DNA of 38,923 bases from Pseudoxanthomonas sp. (GTDB lineage: Bacteria; Pseudomonadota; Gammaproteobacteria; Xanthomonadales; Xanthomonadaceae). The notes beneath the pieces are model-generated. The model saw nothing but the letters and a program-made list of their open reading frames with translations. It was not told where the DNA came from and did no database searches. Below, piece by piece: positions 15,459 through 23,228 of this stretch. The stretch is from NCBI RefSeq assembly GCF_024710765.1, contig NZ_JANJUE010000097.1:1-38923 (forward strand), in the 5' to 3' direction. The translations under genes and the position numbers were made by a program. The first letter of the stretch is position 1; each line of letters starts with the position of its first letter.

Positions 15459-15611
15459 TCAGCACTTGCCGTCCTTGCAGTCCTGCGCCTTGTCCTCGAC
15501 CTTCTCGCCGACCTTCTGCACATCCTTGCCCGCGCCGGCCATGGTGTTGCAGCCGGAAAGTACGGCGGTGGAAAACATCGCCAGCATCAGCAAAGCCATC
15601 CAACGTTTCAT
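15459..15611 (-). CDS. Entericidin A/B-like small lipoprotein 2
   Basis: A 50 aa paralogue of the preceding lipoprotein. MKRWMALLMLAMFSTAVLSG leads into lipobox LSGC with Cys21. The mature core CNTMAGAGKDVQKVGEKVED is almost the same as in copy 1 (KDVQKVGEKVED identical). The tail differs: KAQDCKDGKC adds two cysteines that could form a disulphide in the periplasm. AAGGAGG, an ideal ribosome site, lies 6 bases before ATG 15611; an upstream in-frame start has no such site. Expected to be anchored in the envelope. Whether the two act as a pair is unknown. Confidence 0.92.
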   Translation of the reverse strand: MKRWMALLMLAMFSTAVLSGCNTMAGAGKDVQKVGEKVEDKAQDCKDGKC

Positions 15612-15696
15612 GCTCGCCTCCTTGGTGGAATGTCCGGTGGAACGATGCTGCACCGGCCCGGCGGGCCACCCTTGCAGCGTGGCTCCACCTTGGACA

Positions 15697-15730
15697 GCGG
15701 GCCGTTCACGGCACGTGAAACCGGGCCCGC
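15697..15730 (-). terminator. Two-part hairpin downstream of arginase
   Basis: An outer stem GCGGGCC/GGCCCGC (7 bp) encloses a small internal loop and an inner stem TTCACG/CGTGAA (6 bp) with a 3-base loop. It starts about 40 bases after the arginase stop and has no T-run, so it may be a Rho-dependent end, an RNA-stability hairpin, or an operator for entericidin gene 2. Confidence 0.4.
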
Positions 15731-15767
15731 GTATTCAGGCGCAAATCAGCCTGGAGGCGGCTGCGAT

Positions 15768-16691
15768 TCAGTCGCGCATCAGGGTGGATTTTCCGAACAG
15801 GCTTTCCACCAGATCCACGGTCAGCTTGGCGGTGCGGTTGCGGCGATCCAGCACCGGGTTGAGCTCGACGATGTCGAGGGAGCCCATCCGGCCGGTATCG
15901 GCAATCATCTCCATCACCAGCTGCGCCTCGCGATAGTTGGGACCGCCCGGTACCGTGGTACCGACGCCCGGGGCGATGCTGGGATCCAGGAAATCCACGT
16001 CGAAACTGACATGCAGGTGGGTATCGGCATCCACGCCTTCCAGGGCCGCTTCCATCGTCCGCTTCATCCCGACCTCGTCGATGTAGCGCATGTCGTAGAC
16101 GTCGACCGCGTGATCCTTGATCAGCTTCTTCTCTTCCGGATCCACCGAGCGGATGCCAATCTGCCGCACCATCGCCGGGGTGATCGCCGGACTGTCGCCA
16201 CCCAGCCGGGTCAGCGCATCCGGACCGATGCCGCACAGGCACGCCACCGGCATGCCGTGGATGTTGCCGGAAGGCGTGACGTCACTGGTGTTGAAGTCCG
16301 AATGCGCGTCCAGCCACAGCACCCGCAGGCGCTTGCCCTGCTGGCGGCAATGGCGGGCGATGGCGGTGATCGATCCGATCGCCAGGCAATGATCGCCGCC
16401 CATCATGATCGGCAACCGGCCTTTCGCCAGTTCGGCCGCGGTCGCGTCCATCAGCGCGCGGTTCCAGTCGACGACTTCATCGAGGTGACGATAGCCGCGC
16501 ACCGGGTCGGTCCACGGATTCGCCGGACCCTGCACGTTGCCGGTATCGATCACATCCACCCCGCGCCCGGCCAGCGCTTCGCCGAGGCCGGCGATGCGCA
16601 GGGCATCCGGCCCCATCCGCGCACCGCGGTGCCCGGCGCCTACATCGGTGGGTACGCCAATGAGGGAGACAGGGGGGAACGTACGGGCCAT
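15768..16691 (-). CDS. rocF: Arginase
   Basis: Binuclear manganese enzyme that hydrolyses L-arginine to ornithine and urea. The 307 aa protein carries all ureohydrolase signatures: GGDHCLAIGS (metal-ligand H101), LDAHSDFNTSD, and SFDVDFLDPSIAPGVGTTVP. The N-terminal VSLIGVPTDVGAGHRGARMG and the GGPNYREA segment fit arginase rather than agmatinase. ATG 16691 gives the normal family start; the frame is open upstream but not family-like. It stands alone on the minus strand, about 95 bases after the secreted HExxH gene. With CtlX 8 kb away, the organism has two routes to ornithine from arginine or citrulline, though they are not in one operon. Confidence 0.93.
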   Translation of the reverse strand: MARTFPPVSLIGVPTDVGAGHRGARMGPDALRIAGLGEALAGRGVDVIDTGNVQGPANPWTDPVRGYRHLDEVVDWNRALMDATAAELAKGRLPIMMGGDHCLAIGSITAIARHCRQQGKRLRVLWLDAHSDFNTSDVTPSGNIHGMPVACLCGIGPDALTRLGGDSPAITPAMVRQIGIRSVDPEEKKLIKDHAVDVYDMRYIDEVGMKRTMEAALEGVDADTHLHVSFDVDFLDPSIAPGVGTTVPGGPNYREAQLVMEMIADTGRMGSLDIVELNPVLDRRNRTAKLTVDLVESLFGKSTLMRD

Positions 16692-16785
16692 CGGCGACAC
16701 TCGGTGATTCGGGAAAGTGTGAAGTCTAGTCCGATTTGGATGACCGGACTGTGGCGCTGCAGCAGCGGGACCCAAGCGCGAAGCG

Positions 16786-17799
16786 TCAGCGGGCGCCGGT
16801 GGCTGCCGGGAACGTCGCGCCATAACCGCTTTCGCGCAGGATCGCATCCGCGTCCTCCAGCGCGAGGATCGTGGCGATCGCCGCGCGCTTGTCGGCCTGC
16901 CGCTGATAGTAAGCGCCGATGATCCGGTGACCGATCCAGTAGCCCAGTTCGGCCGGCCATCCCGGCGGCGGATTTCCGCCATTCCACATCCAACGGGTCG
17001 CCGCTTTCACCGCCGCCTCCTCCGGTTCCTTGCCGGTCGGCCAATGCGTTCGCATCGTATGCCTGTCGGCGACGAAATCGCGCCACAGCTCCGCTTCGCG
17101 CGCCATGCCCCAGGCGTTGTCCGCACCGGTGATGTCGCCGCCGGTGGCCATCGCCGCGAAGAAGTTCGCGGCGCCCTCGCGCAGTGCCCACGCAAGCAGA
17201 TCCCGCTGGACTTCGCTGCCTTCCCGCATCGGCGCCTGCAATGCGTGGATGGTTTCGTGGGCGAACAGGTGGCGCATGGCGCGGTGGAACGACTCCGCGT
17301 CGGCGATGCCCTGGCAGGCCACTTCGAGGCCTATCACCTGGCTGCGCGGATCGGCGGTGCCACCCGAGTTGGCCGCGCCGAACACCACCGCGACCGGCGG
17401 CATCGTCCGTTCCGGGAACAGCCCGCGGTAGGCCAGGTAGACCGCGCGCAGCTGGGCATTGGTCCGCTCCACTTCCGGCAGGCACAGGTCGATGGCGTGC
17501 CGGTATTTTTCCTTGTTGGCCGCAATGGCGCGGGCAAGGTTGTCGGCGTCGACGATGCGATCCGGAGTGAATACCTCCACGCCGAGGCCCGCGCCGGACA
17601 GGTAGCCCGCTTGCAATTGCGCGGGCGTGGGCGCCCCGTCGGTTTGCTGGAACACGCGGGCGAATCGCCAGGCGTCGACGGTCTCGACTTCGATCACCAA
17701 CGGATCGTCCACAGCTTCCGGAGAGGCTCCCCACGCGGGAGACATCGCCATGCCAGGCAGCAGACACCACAGACAGATGGAGGAACGAAAGGCAGCCAT
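16786..17799 (-). CDS. Secreted HExxH protein, putative zinc peptidase (DUF2268-like)
   Basis: A 337 aa protein with a signal peptide (MAAFRSSICLWCLLPGMAMS, cleavage near AWGA). The motif HETIH at residues 181-185, in MRHLFAHETIHALQ, is a zinc-metallopeptidase signature. It is followed about 25 residues later by LREGAANFFA, which could supply the third ligand (Glu) as in gluzincins. This layout resembles the DUF2268 'predicted Zn-dependent protease' group. The C-terminal LGYWIGHRIIGAYYQRQADK is also typical of that group. ATG 17799 is the only start that keeps the signal peptide, although its AGG is too close for a normal ribosome site. Likely periplasmic. Substrate unknown; proteolytic activity is inferred only from the motif. 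Confidence 0.8.
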   Translation of the reverse strand: MAAFRSSICLWCLLPGMAMSPAWGASPEAVDDPLVIEVETVDAWRFARVFQQTDGAPTPAQLQAGYLSGAGLGVEVFTPDRIVDADNLARAIAANKEKYRHAIDLCLPEVERTNAQLRAVYLAYRGLFPERTMPPVAVVFGAANSGGTADPRSQVIGLEVACQGIADAESFHRAMRHLFAHETIHALQAPMREGSEVQRDLLAWALREGAANFFAAMATGGDITGADNAWGMAREAELWRDFVADRHTMRTHWPTGKEPEEAAVKAATRWMWNGGNPPPGWPAELGYWIGHRIIGAYYQRQADKRAAIATILALEDADAILRESGYGATFPAATGAR

Positions 17800-17894
17800 C
17801 CTCGAAATCCGGTGACGTGATGCGCCTGATTCTAGCCAGCCGCGTCCGGAGGATGGCGTTGCATCCCGGTGAGCCAGGAACAAGGGAAGAGAAG

Positions 17895-17970
17895 TGGTGC
17901 CGCTTATCCGAATCGAACGGATGACCTACCGCTTACAAGGCGGTTGCTCTACCAGCTGAGCTAAAGCGGC
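17895..17970 (-). tRNA. tRNA-Thr (anticodon UGU)
   Basis: On the minus strand the 76 bases fold as a full cloverleaf. The acceptor GCCGCTT pairs with AAGCGGC, the D-arm is GCTC/GAGC, and the anticodon arm is ACCGC-CTTGTAA-GCGGT with anticodon TGT. The variable loop is AGGTC and the T-arm is ATCCG-TTCGATT-CGGAT. The 3' CCA is encoded. It reads ACA codons, rare in a genome this GC-rich. It starts 33 bases after the SPOR gene stop on the same strand and may share its transcript. Confidence 0.98.
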
Positions 17971-17977
17971 ACGGAGG

Positions 17978-17994
17978 GCCGGCGTTGCGCCGGC
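17978..17994 (-). other. Hairpin between the SPOR gene and tRNA-Thr
   Basis: GCCGGCG and CGCCGGC form a perfect 7 bp stem with a 3-base loop in the 33-base gap, without a T-run. It could end the birA-coaX-SPOR message or be a processing element before the tRNA. Confidence 0.4.
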
Positions 17995-18003
17995 ATGGGG
18001 ATT

Positions 18004-18717
18004 CTACCGCAGTGCGGCAGGGCAGTCCTGCGGCTCGACCGGCACCGTGATACCGGCCCGCAGCGCCGCCGCGCGGGTACCGGCGGGTGCCGCGACATCC
18101 AGCCACCAGCGCGAAGGACCTTCCTCGCCAATGGCATGGATCTGCGCGGGGAAGCCTGCGGCCACCAACTGTGACTGCCGACGCTCCGCGCCTTCCCGGC
18201 TGCGATAGCGTCCCAGCGCGATGCCGTTGGTTTCCTCGCCCTGGTTGATCACCAGGAAGTCGTCGAAGCCCGCGGCGCCGATGCGCTGCGCCATCGCCAC
18301 CGCTTCCTCGCGCGTGGCCGAGGGTGGCAGCGATACCCGGTATCCGCTGGCGCCGCTTCCCGGCGTCTCGCGCAAGGCGATCCGGCCGGTGGTGGAGGCG
18401 AACCTGCCGCGTGATTGCTCGGCGACGGCGCGATCGGCAAATGGCCCGACCCGGAAGCAAACGCTCGCGGCGGCGGCGGCAGGCGTGGATGTGACGGGAG
18501 CGGCCGCAGCAGATGCTGCCGAGGCAGGCGGTGCGACGGACGATACGGCAGCAGGACGGGCCGCCGGGGCGTCCGGGGTGCCGACCAGTTCCAGGGTCGC
18601 CACCCCGGCCGGAATCTCCGGAGGCGAAGGCGGCGGCGGCTCGGCGCGGGTCAGCCACCAGGCCGCCACACCAAGATTGAGGACGACCAGCAGGACGATC
18701 AGGGCACGAATCAGCAT
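18004..18717 (-). CDS. SPOR-domain protein with N-terminal membrane anchor
   Basis: A 237 aa protein with one N-terminal transmembrane segment (IRALIVLLVVLNLGVAAWWL, about residues 3-22). A Pro/Ala/Ser-rich linker runs to about residue 85, then comes a SPOR-like domain with paired beta-alpha repeats (CFRVGPFADRAVAEQSRGRF, GYRVSLPPSATREEAVAMAQ, GIALGRYRSREGAERRQSQL). SPOR domains bind denuded septal peptidoglycan, and the anchor-linker-SPOR plan resembles FtsN and DedD, so a role at the division site or envelope is likely but inferred. It follows coaX by 22 bases. birA-coaX-SPOR is a recurring order in xanthomonads as I remember it. Two extra cysteines (C87 region and PQDCPAALR) could pair in the periplasm. 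Confidence 0.85.
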   Translation of the reverse strand: MLIRALIVLLVVLNLGVAAWWLTRAEPPPPSPPEIPAGVATLELVGTPDAPAARPAAVSSVAPPASAASAAAAPVTSTPAAAAASVCFRVGPFADRAVAEQSRGRFASTTGRIALRETPGSGASGYRVSLPPSATREEAVAMAQRIGAAGFDDFLVINQGEETNGIALGRYRSREGAERRQSQLVAAGFPAQIHAIGEEGPSRWWLDVAAPAGTRAAALRAGITVPVEPQDCPAALR

Positions 18718-18739
18718 GCGTGGATTCTATCCATGGCCG

Positions 18740-19492
18740 TCATGCCGGCGCATTCCCGGGCCGGCCAGCCCGGGCCCATTGCGCCAGGCCCTCCAGTACC
18801 AGGGACGGCGCGAACTCGCTCGCCGGCAATCCGCCGCGCAGCGCCTCGGCGCCCCCCCCATGCAGAAGCAGCGCCGGCGCCTGGCCCAGTTCCCGGGTGG
18901 CGAGCCGCAGGCTGCGCTCGATCAGACCCAGCGCGGCCCCCTCGCAACCGGAGGCCAGCGCATCCTCGGTGTCGTCGGCGAACTCCTGGTAGGCGCCGCC
19001 CTGCGCCGGCAAATGGGCGGCGGCCTGATGCAGGGCGCTGCGCATCAACGCGGGAGAGGGTCCGATGCGACCGCCCCGATGCTGGCCCCGCGCATCCAGC
19101 AGATCGACGGTGATGGCCGTGCCTACTCCCACGATCATCCAAGCGTGCGCGCCACGGGCGCGCGCCGCGACCATCGCCAGGAACCGATCCACCCCCAGTT
19201 TTCCGGGTTGCGCATAGGCGATACGCACGTCCGCGAAAGCGGCCTGCGTGCGCGCCAGCGAGATGCGCTGGAAACGTTCGGTGAGGGCATCGAGCACGGC
19301 CAGGGTCAGGGCCGGCGACGCCACGCTGGCCAGGCAGGCCGAGTCGACCTCGTCCGGCAGGTGCCGTCGCAGCGCTTCGACGAACCCGCGCTCGTCATGG
19401 CCGAACGCGGTCACCTCGCCGGGCCGTCCATCGTCATCCAGGCGCGCGCACTTGAGCCGCGAGTTCCCCAGGTCGAATACCCATTGCGTCAT
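18740..19492 (-). CDS. coaX: Type III pantothenate kinase
   Basis: Phosphorylates pantothenate in the first committed step of coenzyme A synthesis; the type III enzyme is not feedback-inhibited by CoA and needs a monovalent cation. The 250 aa protein has the ASKHA-fold motifs: FDLGNSRLKCARLD at the N-terminus (phosphate loop), QPGKLGVDRFLAMVAA, and [20 protein letters not shown]. The C-terminal LLLHGGGAEAL is the usual G-rich motif. The ATG overlaps the birA stop (ATGA), so the two are translationally coupled. Pairing of biotin ligase and pantothenate kinase is common in many bacteria and ties two acyl-metabolism cofactors. Confidence 0.94.
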   Translation of the reverse strand: MTQWVFDLGNSRLKCARLDDDGRPGEVTAFGHDERGFVEALRRHLPDEVDSACLASVASPALTLAVLDALTERFQRISLARTQAAFADVRIAYAQPGKLGVDRFLAMVAARARGAHAWMIVGVGTAITVDLLDARGQHRGGRIGPSPALMRSALHQAAAHLPAQGGAYQEFADDTEDALASGCEGAALGLIERSLRLATRELGQAPALLLHGGGAEALRGGLPASEFAPSLVLEGLAQWARAGRPGNAPA

Positions 19493-20457
19493 TGCGCCCT
19501 CACACTGATTTCGCCCGCATGCACGCTTTCCCAGGCACCGTCGACAAGGACCCGCAGCGCGCCATCCTCGGCCAGGCCGCCGGCGATGCCATGGCGCGTC
19601 CGGTGTGCATCCCGGATCGCCACCTCCCGTCCCGCCAATACGTCCAGCGCCGCGAAGCGCGGCAGGAACGGCGCCAGGCCATCCCGGTCGAACTCGTCCA
19701 ACGCCGGCAGCAGTCGCGACAGCAGTGCCGCCGCCAGCGTGTTGCGATCGACGAAAGCGCCTCCCAGCGTGGACAGATCGATCCAGGGTTGATCGATGCG
19801 GGCGGCGAACGCTTCCGGCATGCGGACGTTGATGCCGATGCCGATGATCGCCCGCACCGGGCCGCCATGTTCGCCGCCGCCCTCGACCAGCACCCCGCCC
19901 AGCTTGCGCCCGTCCACCATCAGATCGTTGGGCCATTTGAGCCCGGTCCGCTCGTGCCCCAGCGCGCGCAACGCCTCGGCCATCGCGACGCCGGCCACCA
20001 GGCTGAGGCCACCCAGTCGTGCCAGGCCACCGGAAAAGTGGCGGGCCAGCGAGACGTACAGATTGGCCGCGACCGGCGATGCCCAATGGCGACCACGCCG
20101 CCCTCGCCCACCGGTCTGCTGCTCTGCCAGCAGGACGGCCGCGCCCTGGGGCGGGGTATCCCGGCGCAGCAGCTCGCTGTTGGTGGAATCCAGCGACCAG
20201 GCGACTTCCAGCGCGGCCAGGCGGGCGCGGCAATCCGGCGCCAGCGCCTGTCGGATGGCATCGGGGTCCAGCAACGACACCGGCTCGGCCAAGGCGTAGC
20301 CCCGGCCCGCCTTGGCGTCGATGCGCAGTCCGGCCTCGCGCAGGGATTCGATCCGCTTCCACATGGCCGCCCGGGTCAGGCCCGTGTCCCGGGCCAGGGC
20401 GTCGCCGGTGACCGGACCCTCCATCAGGCGCGCCAGCAGCTCGCGTTCGCCGCTCAT
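19489..20457 (-). CDS. birA: Bifunctional biotin-protein ligase / biotin operon repressor BirA
   Basis: Activates biotin to biotinyl-AMP and attaches it to the acetyl-CoA carboxylase carrier protein; with its N-terminal helix-turn-helix it can also repress biotin genes. The 322 aa protein has a winged HTH at about 1-60 (ALARDTGLTRAAMWKRIESL). The catalytic core contains the biotinyl-AMP loop GGRGRRGRHWASP and KWPNDLMVDGRKLGGVL. A C-terminal SH3-like cap follows from about 270 (LAGREVAIRDAHRTRHGIAG). ATG 20457 is preceded by CGGAGA. It is first in the birA-coaX-SPOR unit, divergent from a small secreted protein gene. Confidence 0.96.
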   Translation of the reverse strand: MSGERELLARLMEGPVTGDALARDTGLTRAAMWKRIESLREAGLRIDAKAGRGYALAEPVSLLDPDAIRQALAPDCRARLAALEVAWSLDSTNSELLRRDTPPQGAAVLLAEQQTGGRGRRGRHWASPVAANLYVSLARHFSGGLARLGGLSLVAGVAMAEALRALGHERTGLKWPNDLMVDGRKLGGVLVEGGGEHGGPVRAIIGIGINVRMPEAFAARIDQPWIDLSTLGGAFVDRNTLAAALLSRLLPALDEFDRDGLAPFLPRFAALDVLAGREVAIRDAHRTRHGIAGGLAEDGALRVLVDGAWESVHAGEISVRAQ

Positions 20458-20603
20458 TCGGCGCGTCTCCGGCCACCTGTGGGCACGGGTGAATGGGGGA
20501 CTGGGGCAAGGAATGGCGTGCGGGGCATCCGCTCATTATGCCGGGGGCGGGCCGGGCATCGCCGGGGCTCCGGCCTGTTCAGACCGTCAATCCCTTTTCC
20601 GGC

Positions 20604-20609
20604 TATATT
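20604..20609 (+). promoter_or_regulatory. Possible -10 element of the small secreted protein gene
   Basis: TATATT stands out in a GC-rich spacer, 46 bases before the ATG. No convincing -35 is found at 16-18 bases, so an activator-dependent or unusual promoter is possible. Confidence 0.3.
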
Positions 20610-20655
20610 CAGCAGGATGGCCGCCGCTGCGGTGCCATCCGACAGGAGTCCTCCG

Positions 20656-20991
20656 ATGCTTCGCGCCAGCTTCATCGTCCTGCTGACCTGCATCTGTGCG
20701 CCGGCCATGGCGCAGAACGGTCGCGTGTTGTCGACCGTCACCGCATCGGCCTGCCAGGAGATCGTCAACAAGGCGACCGACGCGGCACCGCCGAGTGAGG
20801 CATCCACGCGCGCGGCGCGCGCTTCCGTGCGCGACAAGTACACCCCCGCCAACACCACCTCGACCAACAGCGTGTTGCCGGTGACGAGCAGCCGTGGTGG
20901 CGGTGGCGAGGACGAGAGTGATCCCACGCCGGTGTTGCCGCGCCCGCGCGCGCCGAAATGGCACAGCTTCCTGCCGGGCATGTTCCGCTGA
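20656..20991 (+). CDS. Small secreted protein of unknown function
   Basis: An 111 aa exported protein. MLRASFIVLLTCICAPAMAQ is a clean Sec signal peptide with cleavage after AMA. The mature part is low-complexity and polar, rich in Ser, Thr, Arg and Pro (SSRGGGGEDESDPTPVLPRP), with a lone cysteine near the start (TASACQEIVNK) and WHSFLPGMFR at the end. AGGAG lies 7 bases before the ATG. The open frame extends far upstream but that is an artefact of GC bias opposite birA and coaX. I recognise no family. Only 3 bases separate it from the MtfA-type gene, so the two are probably one unit. Confidence 0.75.
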   Translation: MLRASFIVLLTCICAPAMAQNGRVLSTVTASACQEIVNKATDAAPPSEASTRAARASVRDKYTPANTTSTNSVLPVTSSRGGGGEDESDPTPVLPRPRAPKWHSFLPGMFR

Positions 20992-20994
20992 CCA

Positions 20995-21741
20995 GTGTTG
21001 CGCCTGCTCAGACGGTTCCGTCCACCCGCTCCCCTGGATGACGCGATCTGGCAGCAGGTCTGCCGCGATACGCCGTGGATCGCGCGGCTGGACGACGTGC
21101 GCCGCTGGCGCCTGCGCGCATTGACCGAACGCTTCCTGCACGAGAAGACCATCACTCCGCTGGGCGATCTTTCACTCGACGCATCGCAATGCGCGCAGTT
21201 GGCGGCGCTATGCTGCCTGCCGCTGCTGGAGTACGGACGCCGCGGCTGGCGCGGCTGGTCGCAGCTCATCGTGTATCCGGACGCGTTCCGCGTGAACCGC
21301 AGCCACACCGATGCGGCCGGCGTGCAACACGAGTGGGAAGACGATCTGGCCGGCGAATCCTGGGACGCCGGTCCGCTGATTCTCTCCTGGGCCGACGTGC
21401 AGGCGGATCTGGCCGAACCCGATACCGGCTTCTGCGTGGCGGTGCACGAAATGGCCCACAAGCTGGATGCCCTGGATGGCGAGATGGACGGCACGCCGCC
21501 CCTGCCGGGCGAATGGCGCCGCCGCTGGGCGCAGGATTTCCAGCGCGCCTACGACACGCTGTGCCAGGAAGTGGATCTGGGCCGCGAGACCCGCATCGAT
21601 CCCTATGCGACCGAAGGCCCGGATGAATTCTTCGCGGTGGCCACCGAGTACCATTTCTCGGCCCCGCGCCTGCTGCGCCAGGCCATGCCGGACGTGGCCG
21701 CGCACCTGCGCCGGTTCTATGGTCCGCCACCGGAGTGGTGA
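20995..21741 (+). CDS. mtfA: MtfA-type M90 zinc peptidase
   Basis: A 248 aa cytoplasmic protein of the MtfA (Mlc titration factor A) family. In E. coli MtfA binds the repressor Mlc and thereby affects glucose PTS genes, and it has aminopeptidase activity. The zinc motif HEMAH is at residues 151-155 in FCVAVHEMAHKLDAL. The family follow-up DEFFAVATEYHF supplies the third, glutamate ligand. Other family blocks are VYPDAF and SWADVQADL. The start is GTG 20995, 3 bases after the preceding stop; no ATG is available near the family N-terminus. Whether an Mlc homologue exists cannot be judged here. Confidence 0.9.
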   Translation: MLRLLRRFRPPAPLDDAIWQQVCRDTPWIARLDDVRRWRLRALTERFLHEKTITPLGDLSLDASQCAQLAALCCLPLLEYGRRGWRGWSQLIVYPDAFRVNRSHTDAAGVQHEWEDDLAGESWDAGPLILSWADVQADLAEPDTGFCVAVHEMAHKLDALDGEMDGTPPLPGEWRRRWAQDFQRAYDTLCQEVDLGRETRIDPYATEGPDEFFAVATEYHFSAPRLLRQAMPDVAAHLRRFYGPPPEW

Positions 21742-21748
21742 GCGGGCG

Positions 21749-21767
21749 ATGCGCGTCCTTCGCGCAT
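21749..21767. terminator. Hairpin between convergent mtfA and phoQ
   Basis: ATGCGCG and CGCGCAT form a 7 bp stem with a TCCTT loop in the 41-base gap between two convergent stop codons, so it could end both transcripts. There is no T-run on either side. Confidence 0.4.
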
Positions 21768-21782
21768 GCGGACGGCGGCGGC

Positions 21783-23228
21783 TCAGAGGCCCTGCGGCAG
21801 GGTGACCACGAACTGGGCGCCGCCCAGTTCCTCGGAACGCTTGACCTGCAGTTCGCCGCGATAGTCGCGGATCAGATCCTGCACGATCGACAGGCCTATG
21901 CCATGGCCGTGCACGCGCTCATCGCCACGCACACCACGCTGGAGCACGACCGGGATGTTTTCCTCGGTGATGCCCGGCCCGTCGTCCTCGACCGACAGGT
22001 ACAGCCCCGCGCGCCGCTGCGCCGCCGCCGGTAGCGGCCGGACGGTCAGCAGGACCCGCGAGCGCGCCCATTTGAACGCGTTCTCCAGCAGGTTGCCCAT
22101 CAGTTCCTGCAGGTCGCCGGTCTCGCCGTAGAAGCGCGCCTGCGGTTCGATCTCGAACTCGCACAGCACCCGCTTGCTGGCATAGACCTTCTCCAGGCCG
22201 CTGACGATCTCCTCGGCGTGCGGTTCGATCGGCACCGGCGCGGAGAACAGCTTGTGGCCGCTGGAGGCGGCGCGCGCCAGCTGGTAGGACACCAGGCCGT
22301 TCATGCGCTTGAGCTGGTTGTCCAGTTCCCCGCGCAGCGCGGCCTCGCTGGCGCCGCTGTCCAACTGGGTGCGCAGTACCGCCAGCGGCGTCTTCAGGCT
22401 GTGGGCGAGATCCGCCAGCGTGTTGCGTTGGCGTTCCAGGTTCTCGCGCTCGCTTTCGATGAAGGCGTTGATGCTGTCGGTCAGCGGTTCCAGTTCGCGC
22501 GGGTGGCGTTCGCTCATGCGATCGATCTGGCCGCCCTGCACGCGGGTGAGTTCGGTGATCACGCGCCGCAGTGGACGCAGGCTCCAGCGCAGCACCGCCA
22601 TCTGCAGCAGTAGCAGGATGAAGCCGGCGCTGCCCAGGTACACCCACAACGCACCGCGGAACACCCGCATCTGCGCGTTGAGCGCCTGCGCATCCTCGAG
22701 GATGTAGATGCTGTAGGGGAATTCGGCCTCGGGGCCGCGCTCGGCCCAGACGAAGCCCACGCCATAGCGATAGACCTGGCTTTCGCTGCCATCGGCGCGG
22801 CGGAAGGTGACCGGACCGTCGAAGGCTTCCTCCAGCGGCCCCAGCATCGGCGAAGCCGGCAGCACCGGACCGAGGGTGGAATTCGAGCCCCAGCGGTCAT
22901 TGGGCAGGATCACTTCCGCATACAGTCCGCTGTCGGGCATATCGAAGCGCGGATCCGGCGTATCGAACGGCGGAATCAGCGCGCCGCCGCGGGTGAAGTC
23001 GATTTCGTCGGTGTACTTGAGCGCGTACGCCTTCAGGCGCTGGCGCAGGTTGTCCTCGGCGGTGGCGATGAAGGCCCGGTCCAGCGCATAGCCCGCCAAA
23101 GCGAGAAAGGCCACCAGTCCGAGACTGGCGGCCAGCAGTTGGCGGGCACGCAACGACCGTGGGCGCCAGCCGTCGAACGGCGCACGCCGCGGCCTGGCCG
23201 AGGGCTCGGCGTCCGCCGGGGACGCCAT
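21783..23228 (-). CDS. phoQ: PhoQ-like sensor histidine kinase
   Basis: Inner-membrane sensor of a two-component system, 481 aa. Transmembrane 1 lies at about 28-50 and transmembrane 2 at about 193-215 (WVYLGSAGFILLLLQMAVL), enclosing a periplasmic sensor of about 145 residues. A HAMP linker follows, then the phospho-acceptor box DLAHSLKTPLAVL with H276, and an HATPase domain with the N-box (LMGNLLENAFKWA), G1 (DDGPGI) and G2 (GHGIGLSIV). The catalytic part fits the PhoQ subgroup, where the H-box reads HSLKTPL. In enterics PhoQ responds to low Mg2+, acid and cationic peptides; here that is inference. Start ATG 23228 shares a base with the phoP stop; a TTG one codon upstream is less likely. 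Confidence 0.9.
   Translation of the reverse strand: MASPADAEPSARPRRAPFDGWRPRSLRARQLLAASLGLVAFLALAGYALDRAFIATAEDNLRQRLKAYALKYTDEIDFTRGGALIPPFDTPDPRFDMPDSGLYAEVILPNDRWGSNSTLGPVLPASPMLGPLEEAFDGPVTFRRADGSESQVYRYGVGFVWAERGPEAEFPYSIYILEDAQALNAQMRVFRGALWVYLGSAGFILLLLQMAVLRWSLRPLRRVITELTRVQGGQIDRMSERHPRELEPLTDSINAFIESERENLERQRNTLADLAHSLKTPLAVLRTQLDSGASEAALRGELDNQLKRMNGLVSYQLARAASSGHKLFSAPVPIEPHAEEIVSGLEKVYASKRVLCEFEIEPQARFYGETGDLQELMGNLLENAFKWARSRVLLTVRPLPAAAQRRAGLYLSVEDDGPGITEENIPVVLQRGVRGDERVHGHGIGLSIVQDLIRDYRGELQVKRSEELGGAQFVVTLPQGL

Noticed and set aside
18740-20536. A 598-codon minus-strand frame joining birA sequence to coaX, which could suggest a fusion
   Set aside because: BirA is encoded in another frame with intact motifs. 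The part upstream of 19492 in this frame is a shadow; coaX starts at the ATGA overlap.
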